This document shows positions 8,785-14,869 of a DNA stretch of 33,158 nt, piece after piece. The notes under the pieces were generated by a model. The model was not told the origin of the DNA. It did no database searches and was given only the letters and a program-made list of their open reading frames with translations. The stretch comes from an uncultured cyanobacterium (GTDB taxonomy: Bacteria; Cyanobacteriota; Cyanobacteriia; Cyanobacteriales; Microcystaceae). The first letter of the stretch is position 1, and the number at the start of each line of letters is the position of its first letter. The DNA lies in NCBI GenBank assembly GCA_903869185.1, contig CAIPYC010000102.1:1-33158 (forward strand), written 5' to 3'. Made by a program: the position numbers and the translations under genes.

Positions 8785-9708
8785 TTAGTAGGCCATGCCC
8801 AAATTGGGAGATCTAAGGGGTGGATTTTGAGTGAGTAGGTATTGTAGAAAACTCTCGGCAATCACCGAAAGCTCTTTTCCAGCCAAATGAGCAATATACC
8901 AACGACAATGGATAGGAAAATTCTGGATATCCAAGATGACTACTTCACTATCAGTACATTGAGAAATCAAGGTGTGTTTTGATAGCACGGAAATACCTAG
9001 CCCTGCTGCAATGGCTTGCTTAATAGCTTCGTTAGAACCTAATTCCAGTTTTACCTTTACATTTACCCCATGTTGAGCAAACAAAGTCTGCAGAGCCTGA
9101 CGAGTGCCAGAACCGGATTCTCTCATAATGAATGGTTGATTATTTAGCTCCTCAATTGGAATATTTTTTCTACCGGCTAGCGGATGGTCTTTATGAGCCA
9201 AGACAACTAGTGGATTTTCCAAGAACGGTTGGGCTATTAGATCAAGGTCACTAGGTAAATGACTGAGCACATAGAGATCGTCTTTATTGCCAAGCATTCT
9301 TGTCTGGATCACATCATGGTTGTTGACTTGAAGCGAAATATCAATTCCTTCGTGTAGATTCAAAAATGAACCCAACATTTTGGGAATAAAATATTTAGCT
9401 GTAGTTACTACCGATAGTCTCAGCCTTCCCTGCTTAGCTCCTTTGAGGTCAGCTACTTTCATCTCAAAGTTGTCTAATTTTTCAAAAATACCCTGACAAG
9501 TTAAAAACAGCTCATTACCGGCCTCGGTCAAATAAAGTCGCTTACCTATCTGCTCAAAGAGCGGCAAACCAACTGTATTTGTTAGCTGCCGGATCTGACT
9601 AGAGACAGTTGGCTGGGTGATGAGCAACTCCTCGGCGGCCTTGGTAAAGCTCCCAAGACGAGCAGCCGATTCAAACACCTTGAGCTGATGAAGCGTAGCA
9701 TGGATCAA
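8785..9708 (-). CDS. ndhR: LysR-type carbon-status regulator (NdhR/CcmR/CmpR group)
   Basis: A 307-residue LysR regulator. Residues 4-65 form the winged helix-turn-helix (LHQLKVFESAARLGSFTKAAEELLITQPTVSSQIRQL), and residues from about 92 form the two-lobed effector domain with RLRLSVVTTAKYFIPKMLG, PFIMRESGSGTR and LELGSNEAIKQAIAAGLGISVLS, typical of the CbbR/CmpR/NdhR branch. In cyanobacteria this branch senses carbon status (for example 2-oxoglutarate, 2-phosphoglycolate or RuBP) and controls CO2 and bicarbonate uptake genes. Its place directly before ndhF3-ndhD3-cupA-cupS favours NdhR (CcmR), which controls that operon and itself. CmpR is the main alternative, since the two are close in sequence. 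A LysR-type palindrome lies 33 bp before its start. Confidence 0.8.
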   Translation of the reverse strand: MIHATLHQLKVFESAARLGSFTKAAEELLITQPTVSSQIRQLTNTVGLPLFEQIGKRLYLTEAGNELFLTCQGIFEKLDNFEMKVADLKGAKQGRLRLSVVTTAKYFIPKMLGSFLNLHEGIDISLQVNNHDVIQTRMLGNKDDLYVLSHLPSDLDLIAQPFLENPLVVLAHKDHPLAGRKNIPIEELNNQPFIMRESGSGTRQALQTLFAQHGVNVKVKLELGSNEAIKQAIAAGLGISVLSKHTLISQCTDSEVVILDIQNFPIHCRWYIAHLAGKELSVIAESFLQYLLTQNPPLRSPNLGMAY

Positions 9709-9740
9709 AACTTCCCCCTTTTGCCCTAAAAGAACTATAC

Positions 9741-9760
9741 ATAGATTTCAATCAATCTAT
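9741..9760. promoter_or_regulatory. LysR-type palindrome upstream of ndhR
   Basis: ATAGATT (9741-9747) and AATCTAT (9754-9760) are a perfect 7-bp inverted repeat around a 6-bp AT-rich centre, giving a T-N11-A core as expected of a LysR recognition site. It ends 33 bp before the regulator's ATG. I infer an autoregulatory site that, given gene order, may also control the whole CO2-uptake operon. Confidence 0.6.
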
Positions 9761-9816
9761 TCTGTTTTATCATAGACGATCATCAATGTTTTTGTGGATA
9801 AGCATTCTTTTATATC

Positions 9817-9832
9817 TATGATGAGATTCATA
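9817..9832. promoter_or_regulatory. Second, weaker LysR-like inverted repeat
   Basis: TATGA (9817-9821) and TCATA (9828-9832) form a 5-bp inverted repeat with the same 6-bp spacing as the site at 9741-9760, about 75 bp further upstream. Paired recognition and activation sites are normal for LysR regulators. Such short arms also occur by chance, so this is tentative. Confidence 0.3.
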
Positions 9833-9860
9833 AGTTTTGTCAATGATTCATCAAACACTC

Positions 9861-10403
9861 CTATTTATGTAGAGAGCCTCCTAGGGAAATTACCCAAATA
9901 TCAAAAATCCACAGAAAAATACTTAACAAAAAGAGGGTAAAATACATCCAAGGTTGGGCTAATGGACGGATATCGGAAGTATCTAGTCCGGTTTGAGCTG
10001 TGACGTATTTTAGCAAACGAGAAAAACCAGCAATTCTCATTGGTAACAGGTAAGCCCTATCTTGAGCCTGGGTAACAAAATAGTAGACTATTCCTCCTTG
10101 TCCTGTTGTTCTGAGTTTTAGTTCTTTGATTTGAGCCCAGTTTAAACTCCAACCAGGTCTTGGTAGCCAACGAGGATGAACTAGCTCTATCTTCTCGGGA
10201 TTGACAAGCACTTTTTCGCCCAAAATAGCCCAGAGCAAAACAAAACCTAGCAATATTGCTAGCCATAACAAAAGAGGCGGGATTGGCGCATCTGTGGTCT
10301 GAGCTAGAAATGGCAGGGGAAAGCTCAAGGCTCCATAAAAGCTCAATAGGGTGACTCGAACGATAGGAGATACCGAAAAGCTGAGTTCATCAGAAGGTGT
10401 CAT
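9861..10403 (-). CDS. Uncharacterised three-helix membrane protein
   Basis: A 180-residue protein that I do not recognise as a named family, though it has the feel of a conserved cyanobacterial protein. Hydrophobic segments lie near residues 15-35, 43-63 and 150-172. The stretch between, about 65-145, is soluble (EKVLVNPEKIELVHPRW, LNWAQIKELKLRTTG, YFVTQAQDRAYLLPMRIAGFSRLLKYV) and reads like a small PH-type beta domain, which is an inference from the alternating pattern. It lies 30 bp downstream of another membrane protein gene on the same strand, so the two are likely co-transcribed. Function unknown. Confidence 0.7.
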   Translation of the reverse strand: MTPSDELSFSVSPIVRVTLLSFYGALSFPLPFLAQTTDAPIPPLLLWLAILLGFVLLWAILGEKVLVNPEKIELVHPRWLPRPGWSLNWAQIKELKLRTTGQGGIVYYFVTQAQDRAYLLPMRIAGFSRLLKYVTAQTGLDTSDIRPLAQPWMYFTLFLLSIFLWIFDIWVISLGGSLHK

Positions 10404-10433
10404 AAATTTTAGTCCCAGTATATCCAGGATTAA

Positions 10434-10919
10434 TCATTGAATAAAATTGATTTTATTCCAAATAGAAAAAAGAGACTGTTTCATCTGTTTCTTTAACTTC
10501 CAATGTAAAAAATCTCTTTCATAATCTTCACCTTTAGTCTGTAAAGTTTTCCAGAACTCAAGAGCAATAGTTAAACCCCAAAAGAGTGACAGGTAGAATA
10601 ACCATGCCAAGTAACCCGCACTCATCAAGTTGGCAGAAAGTAGAAACATATTAATGATCAAATAACGGACTGCTCTATTTTTGAGTTTTGTGCGTCTGTA
10701 AAGATTAAAATCCTGTTTTTTTTGATGAACTAACTGAAGGTTCAGCCAATCTTGCTCAGCTTTTTGCACTACATCTATGCCCATTCCTAAATCCATAGCA
10801 ATCTCCAGGAGTTGATCACGAGAAAGCTCAGGTTGAACAGAGCTTCTGACAATAGCAAGATTCAATATTTGTTGGACTTCTTCTGAACTATAAAATTTAG
10901 GCGATGGCAATTGCGACAT
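10434..10919 (-). CDS. 2TM-domain protein of unknown function
   Basis: The ATG at 10919 gives a 161-residue protein beginning MSQLPSPKFYSSEEVQQIL. The longer frame up to 11015 adds a hydrophobic stretch that is probably not translated. Residues 10-60 are a soluble helical region (EEVQQILNLAIVR, LSRDQLLEIAMDLGMGIDVVQKAEQDW). They are followed by two membrane helices at about 85-125 in the N-x7-S-x-G-Y-W-x4-W-G pattern of the 2TM domain, then a basic tail. Related cyanobacterial proteins combine the same two parts, and no function is established that I know of. It precedes the 9861-10403 gene by 30 bp and follows the petL-like gene by 108 bp. Confidence 0.72.
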   Translation of the reverse strand: MSQLPSPKFYSSEEVQQILNLAIVRSSVQPELSRDQLLEIAMDLGMGIDVVQKAEQDWLNLQLVHQKKQDFNLYRRTKLKNRAVRYLIINMFLLSANLMSAGYLAWLFYLSLFWGLTIALEFWKTLQTKGEDYERDFLHWKLKKQMKQSLFSIWNKINFIQ

Positions 10920-11027
10920 AATCGAGACGAAACTAACAATATGAATGATTTTAACGCAACTATCTCTGAAGATATAGAAAAGAATACCCCCCAAACAATG
11001 GGAGGTAAACACCAAACTATAGCGAGC

Positions 11028-11126
11028 CTAGATCAGTTTGAAAGCGCGAAAACTCAAATAGATCCCCAAAGCAACTGCTGTAAAAGCCAAGAGAAAAGCA
11101 ATATAGATAATTGTAGTAGAAACCAT
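11028..11126 (-). CDS. petL: PetL-like cytochrome b6f small subunit (32 residues)
   Basis: A 33-codon frame encodes a 32-residue single-helix peptide (MVSTTIIYIAFLLAF at the start, RAFKLI at the end). Length, lone helix, the central A-x-G-I and the C-terminal basic residue followed by KLI match cyanobacterial PetL as I remember it. PetL is the small peripheral transmembrane subunit that stabilises the b6f dimer in the thylakoid membrane. Only a weak purine-rich ribosome site precedes the ATG. It lies in the gap between aroB, which is divergent, and the 2TM gene. A chance ORF is possible at this length, but the uniform hydrophobicity and matching end make that less likely. Confidence 0.72.
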   Translation of the reverse strand: MVSTTIIYIAFLLAFTAVALGIYLSFRAFKLI

Positions 11127-11246
11127 TGGTATTTTTCTCTAAAATAAATAGGTTCAGTGATTCATGTCCTAGAATACAACAAAATGAGTAGGGCCAATCA
11201 GTTAAGATGAATATTGTCTTTATTGCAAATTCTTTCCAAAACCATT

Positions 11247-12332
11247 ATGGAAGTCAGTATTTCTGTACCTCTTCCCCACAACCCTTATGATGTGAAGATC
11301 GCTCCAGGCATTCTAAATGAGTTGGGAGAGAATCTATTGCCCCTAAAACTGGGAAAGAAAGTTTTGCTGATTTCTAATCCGGAGATTTTTGAGCATTATG
11401 GTAAGACCGCTATTGAATCTTTAAAAAAAGCAAATTTTGAGGTCTTTACCCATCTGATACCGGCAGGAGAAAACCACAAAACTCCAGAATCGCTAATGTC
11501 AATCTACAATAATGCCTTGGAGAACTATCTGGAAAGATCGTCTACCATGATTGCCTTAGGAGGTGGTGTAATTGGAGATATGACTGGCTTTGCAGCAGCT
11601 AGCTGGTTGAGAGGAATCAACTTTGTTCAGGTTCCAACCTCTCTTTTATCAATGGTTGATGCCTCAATTGGGGGCAAAACCGGGGTCAACCATCCTAGAG
11701 GAAAAAACTTAATTGGGGCGTTCTATCAACCTCGCCTTGTTTTAATTGATCCTTATGTTTTGGGAACATTACCAATAAGGGAGTTTAGAGCCGGCATGGC
11801 TGAGGTGATCAAGTATGGAATAATTTGGGATCGAGACTTATTTGAACGTCTAGAACAAGCCGAGAGTATAGATGATTTTACCAGTTTTCCTTCAGAACTT
11901 TTACAATTAATCTTGGTTCGCTCCTGTCAAGCCAAAGTAGATATAGTTAGTCAAGATGAAAAAGAAACAGGTATCAGGGCTATTCTCAATTATGGACATA
12001 CTATCGGACATGCCATTGAGAGCCTAACCGGTTACACCATGATTAACCATGGAGAAGCCGTAGCAATAGGGATGGTAGCTGCAGGTAAAATAGCCCTCAA
12101 ATCAGGTTTGTGGAATGAAACCGAAGATAGGAGGCAATATCTCTTAATTAAAAAAGCAGGACTACCGACAGATATCCCTAGTCAAATCAACGTAGAAAAC
12201 ATCCTATCATCTCTCAAGACTGACAAGAAAGTAAAGGAAGGATCGATCCACTTTATACTACCCGAGGGTATAGGTAAGGCCCTCATTACTGAGGGGATCT
12301 CAAATGAATTGATCTTATCGAGCCTAAGATAA
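11247..12332 (+). CDS. aroB: 3-dehydroquinate synthase
   Basis: A 361-residue protein with all AroB hallmarks: NAD-binding [19 protein letters not shown], then [33 protein letters not shown]. The metal-binding Glu lies in MAEVIKYG, and the His ligands in [11 protein letters not shown] and [10 protein letters not shown]. It converts DAHP to 3-dehydroquinate, the second step of the shikimate pathway. The frame can be extended to a TTG at 11214, but the ATG at 11247 ([18 protein letters not shown]) gives the usual family start. It is monocistronic here, divergent from petL. An IS630 remnant begins about 25 bp after the stop, so the original downstream neighbour has been lost or displaced. Confidence 0.96.
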   Translation: MEVSISVPLPHNPYDVKIAPGILNELGENLLPLKLGKKVLLISNPEIFEHYGKTAIESLKKANFEVFTHLIPAGENHKTPESLMSIYNNALENYLERSSTMIALGGGVIGDMTGFAAASWLRGINFVQVPTSLLSMVDASIGGKTGVNHPRGKNLIGAFYQPRLVLIDPYVLGTLPIREFRAGMAEVIKYGIIWDRDLFERLEQAESIDDFTSFPSELLQLILVRSCQAKVDIVSQDEKETGIRAILNYGHTIGHAIESLTGYTMINHGEAVAIGMVAAGKIALKSGLWNETEDRRQYLLIKKAGLPTDIPSQINVENILSSLKTDKKVKEGSIHFILPEGIGKALITEGISNELILSSLR

Positions 12333-12357
12333 CTTATGGATAAATCATCTAAAATTG

Positions 12358-12753
12358 ATTGTCGTCTGACAATACTGGCGCTCAACCTGACTCCAGTAAT
12401 TTCTTCGCAATACTCACAGTATTCTTCTAGAGTATAGTCTGGATATTGAGCTACCATCTCTATTACTTGCACTTTATATCTTTCCAGTTGACTTGGCTTT
12501 CCTCCGGATGGTTTTAATGGAGCCAAATTGTTTTTTGTTCTTTTTAGGTTGAGCAAACATTGTACAACTTCTAGGCTTACACAAAACCGCTTTGCTACCC
12601 CTCTAACTGTGGTGTTTCCTTCAAGATATGTATTTACTATTTTTCCCTGATATTTAGTGAGTATGAACTCATATCTATTCCCGTTTTCGTTTTCTCCAAT
12701 TATACTTGTTGTACCTTTATGTTTGACAAGTTGCTGTATCGCGTTATAGCTAC
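12358..12753 (-). pseudogene. IS630-type transposase N-terminal remnant
   Basis: Reading the minus strand from about 12753, an open frame without a clear start carries a helix-turn-helix (KYQGKIVNTYLEGNTTVRGVAKRFCVSLEVVQCLL). The linker GGKPSQLERYKVQVIEMV and PDYTLEEYCEYCEEITGVRLSASIVRRQ follow, the layout of the DNA-binding half of IS630/Tc1-type transposases. The catalytic DDE half is missing: homology stops beside the 3' end of aroB. An upstream in-frame TAG lies near 12755. This is a different subfamily from the remnants at 13870-14095 and 14462-14596. It fills most of the gap between aroB and the amidotransferase. Confidence 0.75.
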
Positions 12754-12821
12754 TCTAATCCCCTATAGAAAGTGGTGATATTGCACTATGATCTAAGTAA
12801 ATTTGCATAGAGAAAATAAAA

Positions 12822-13556
12822 ATGAAATTTTTAGTAATTAAGCACGTTGTTGTTGAGGGACTGGGAATATTTGAAAAGTTTATCTCCCAAGCAGGTATAG
12901 CAATTGATACTGTAGAGTTAGAAAAGGGCGATCCTTTTCCCAATCTAGAAAATTATGAAGCTCTTTGGGTCATGGGTGGTCCAATGAATGTTGACGATGA
13001 ATTAGATTATCCTTGGTTAATTGAAGAGAAGGCATTAATTCAAAAAGCTGTAGAAAATTTTAAGATTCCCTACATAGGTATTTGTTTGGGCGCACAATTA
13101 TTGGCCGTTGCCTTAGGAGGAGAAGTCGGTCCGATGTCAGCTCCTGAAGTTGGTCTTCTCCCAATTACTTTAACCCAAACAGGACTGAATGATTCTCTTA
13201 TGTCAGGACTATCGGAAACATTAAAAGTTCTTCAGTGGCATGGACAAGAAGTAAAAAAATTACCATTAGGTTCAAAAGTTCTGGCAAACTCAGACCATTG
13301 CCATATACAGGCTTTCTCCGTAGGAAAACTTTCTTACGGGCTTCAATTTCATAGCGAGATAACCGATATAACTGTAGATGATTGGATTCAAATTCCTGAA
13401 TATAGAGCAGATCTAGAAAGGGTTTTAGGTTCAGAAGGAACCAGAGATCTCAAACAGGCGGTTTCTCTTCAATTTTCAATGATGAATACTCATGCAAAAC
13501 TTTTATTTGATAATTTCTTAACAATTGTTAAGGAACAGAAGAATACAATGCATTAA
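12822..13556 (+). CDS. Class I glutamine amidotransferase-like protein
   Basis: A 244-residue single-domain GATase1 protein. The nucleophile elbow is GICLGAQ with C88, and the rest of the triad is H177 and E179 in LQFHSEIT. The oxyanion-side WVMGGPMN lies at residues 49-56. Such stand-alone GMP-synthase-like amidotransferases hydrolyse glutamine or gamma-glutamyl bonds, and the substrate is not known for most members. No synthetase partner is adjacent, and both sides are decayed IS630 DNA. It is the only intact gene between aroB and the second Uma2 gene. The last 16 bases belong to a 13-bp inverted repeat (13540-13552 with 13626-13638). The catalytic residues are intact, so it is probably active. 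Confidence 0.85.
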   Translation: MKFLVIKHVVVEGLGIFEKFISQAGIAIDTVELEKGDPFPNLENYEALWVMGGPMNVDDELDYPWLIEEKALIQKAVENFKIPYIGICLGAQLLAVALGGEVGPMSAPEVGLLPITLTQTGLNDSLMSGLSETLKVLQWHGQEVKKLPLGSKVLANSDHCHIQAFSVGKLSYGLQFHSEITDITVDDWIQIPEYRADLERVLGSEGTRDLKQAVSLQFSMMNTHAKLLFDNFLTIVKEQKNTMH

Positions 13557-13638
13557 CTATAAATTTTTCAGATATTTATTATATGTTTGATATATTTGAA
13601 TTTGAAAATGATTTTGTCCAAACATTGCATTGTATTCT
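13540..13638. repeat. 13-bp inverted repeat across the amidotransferase 3' end
   Basis: The arms AGAATACAATGCA (13540-13552) and TGCATTGTATTCT (13626-13638) are perfect reverse complements, separated by 73 bases. The left arm covers the last codons and stop region of the amidotransferase. The loop is too long for a simple terminator. It may be the ends of a small deleted element or a coincidental scar. Confidence 0.55.
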
Positions 13639-13696
13639 CATGCAAGTCAGGCTAAAACTTGATATGTCCTCAATCAAACTCAAATTAGAACAGTGA

Positions 13697-13868
13697 AATG
13701 CCCTATCTGATAAGCAAAAGCGACAATTACTCACCTTGGGTTGCAATAATTCAGAACAGATCAATTACTACCGAGAATTTTTAATAGATTTAGTCAGAAA
13801 TGTTACCGGAGAACAACTTAAAGATATTTTTATAGGATCCAATCCACCTTGGCAACAAACTCAACAAT
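13697..13868 (+). pseudogene. Unrecognised gene fragment
   Basis: A frame opened after a TGA near 13695 reads ALSDKQKRQLLTLGCNNSEQINYYREFLIDLVRNVTGEQLKDIF and runs to about 13868, where it meets the IS630 remnant in another frame. It looks like real coding sequence (charged, helical, no stops) but has no convincing ATG, and I do not recognise the family. Confidence 0.3.
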
Positions 13869-13869
13869 T

Positions 13870-14095
13870 ACCGATTGGCAAAAATTCACTGACTTCGCTA
13901 AGACTCATGGAAATAAAACCCAAAAAGAAATGGCTCAACTATGGGAAGGACAAATAAGTGCCAGAACTATTTGTAGAGCTCTTATGAAAATTGGTTTTAC
14001 TCGAAAAAAAAGACCTATGGGTACCAAGAGCGAGACGAACTAAAAAGGGAGAATTTTCTTAAAGTCATAGATGAAATTGTACAATATTTTTCCTA
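13870..14095 (+). pseudogene. IS630-type transposase middle fragment with a frameshift
   Basis: The plus strand encodes ITDWQKFTDFAKTHGNKTQKEMAQLWEGQISARTICRALMKIGFTRKK, the second helix-turn-helix of cyanobacterial IS630-type transposases. At the A8 run before 14020 the frame slips by one base. The expected continuation (KKTYGYQERDELKRENFL) is found in the shifted frame and stops near 14095 at KVIDEIVQYFS. The DDE domain is absent. The fragment could be the continuation of the N-terminal piece at 14462-14596, now inverted relative to it. Confidence 0.7.
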
Positions 14096-14246
14096 AAAAG
14101 CAATACCTTAAAACTATCTCACTCATAAGTCACTTACTTGAGTCTTTTTTGCAAAAGTCATTCATCATTTGCCAATACTCATGTTCGATCTCAGGTATCG
14201 GGAGTGTTTAATTAAAGGAAGTAATCTTTTTTTGGACATAAAAACA
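14096..14246 (+). promoter_or_regulatory. Upstream region of the disrupted secreted protein
   Basis: About 150 bp between the transposase scrap and the signal-peptide ORF. An imperfect hairpin lies around 14119-14143 (CTCATAAGT with ACTTGAG), and TTAATTAAAGG precedes the start. It may be the remains of that gene's promoter. I see no coding sequence. Confidence 0.25.
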
Positions 14247-14465
14247 ATGTTGAAAAGAACAACGCTCATTGCAGGACTAGCCATCTCCGCTATCGGTTTT
14301 AGTAACGTACCAGCCAAGGCTTTAAATCATACCGGCAATCTTTTTGTAAGTGATGCTAGCTTTAGAAGTATCTATGAATACACACCAAATGGAACCAAAA
14401 GTACTTTTGCTTCTGGTCTGAGCGATACACGGGGTCTAGCTTTTGATAGTAGTGGAAATCTTTTT
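14247..14465 (+). pseudogene. Secreted NHL/SMP-30-like repeat protein, cut by an IS630 remnant
   Basis: The ATG at 14247 begins a clear signal peptide (MLKRTTLIAGLAISAIGFSNVPAKA, likely cut after AKA). It is followed by one beta-propeller-type repeat: GNLFVSDASFRSIYEYTPNGTKSTFASGLSDTRGLAFDSSGNLF. After GNLF, where such proteins continue with further repeats, the sequence becomes the minus-strand IS630 transposase remnant at about 14462. About 73 residues survive, too few for a propeller, so the gene is broken. Many cyanobacterial members have a C-terminal PEP-CTERM sorting tail, which would have been lost. Confidence 0.7.
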
Positions 14466-14596
14466 CGTTTAAGCCAGAGCGCTATTGTGTTGTGGTTGAT
14501 GTGAAATAATTTAGCAGCCTGGCAAATCTTTAGACCATCTATTTCAATTGACTCTATTACTTTTGTCCGTAAGTCGTAACCATAAGCTTTGGTCAT
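14462..14596 (-). pseudogene. IS630-type transposase N-terminal fragment
   Basis: From an ATG at 14596 the minus strand encodes MTKAYGYDLRTKVIESIEIDGLKICQAAKLFHINHNTIALWLKRK, the first helix-turn-helix of an IS630-type transposase. After about 45 residues it runs into the secreted-protein gene in antisense. The junction lies in the run TTTTTCG at 14461-14467. The bases 14597-14638 upstream may hold the element's end, but I could not define a terminal inverted repeat. Confidence 0.75.
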
Positions 14597-14638
14597 TCTT
14601 CTATCTTACCTCTTTGTAAGGTCCGACTTCAGCTATAC

Positions 14639-14695
14639 AATGATTCAACTAACGAATTGTGGGTAGCTTTAGCTGAAAAAGCCTATGTCCAATTA
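14639..14695 (+). pseudogene. Possible calpain-type protease scrap
   Basis: In the frame that continues into the PIN fragment, these codons read NDSTNELWVALAEKAYVQL. The LWVALAEKAYxQ pattern recalls the segment after the catalytic Cys region in cyanobacterial calpain-like (C2) proteases. Only about 19 residues remain, so the assignment is weak. Confidence 0.25.
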
Positions 14696-14863
14696 TCAGA
14701 AATTGTAGATCTTCTTTTGTCAGAATCGGCAATTTCTACAATAAATTTATCATTGGCTGACCGTGCTTGTTTAGCATTAGCGAAAATAAAAAATGCAGTT
14801 GCAGTCACTGGAGATAAAAGCTGGGCAGAAATCCCCGGCATATCTGTAAAGGTTATTAGGTGA
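14696..14863 (+). pseudogene. Truncated VapC (PIN) gene, internal deletion
   Basis: The frame matches residues 25-43 and 95-130 of the VapC at 284-676, nearly identically in the second part (LADRACLALAKIKNAVAVTGDKSWAEIPGIS). Residues 44-94 are missing as an exact 51-codon in-frame deletion, which takes out the catalytic E44, and the N-terminus with D11 is replaced by foreign sequence. It cannot be an active PIN nuclease, and no antitoxin gene accompanies it. It ends 6 bp before the convergent second Uma2 gene, reproducing the arrangement at 237-676. Confidence 0.85.
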
Positions 14864-14869
14864 ACCCAA

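Noticed and set aside
10920-11015. Longer 2TM protein from 11015
   Set aside because: The added 32 residues are not family-like, and the region is better explained as the leader between petL and the 2TM gene.
11214-11246. TTG start for aroB
   Set aside because: The ATG at 11247 gives the usual family N-terminus, and no ribosome site supports the TTG.
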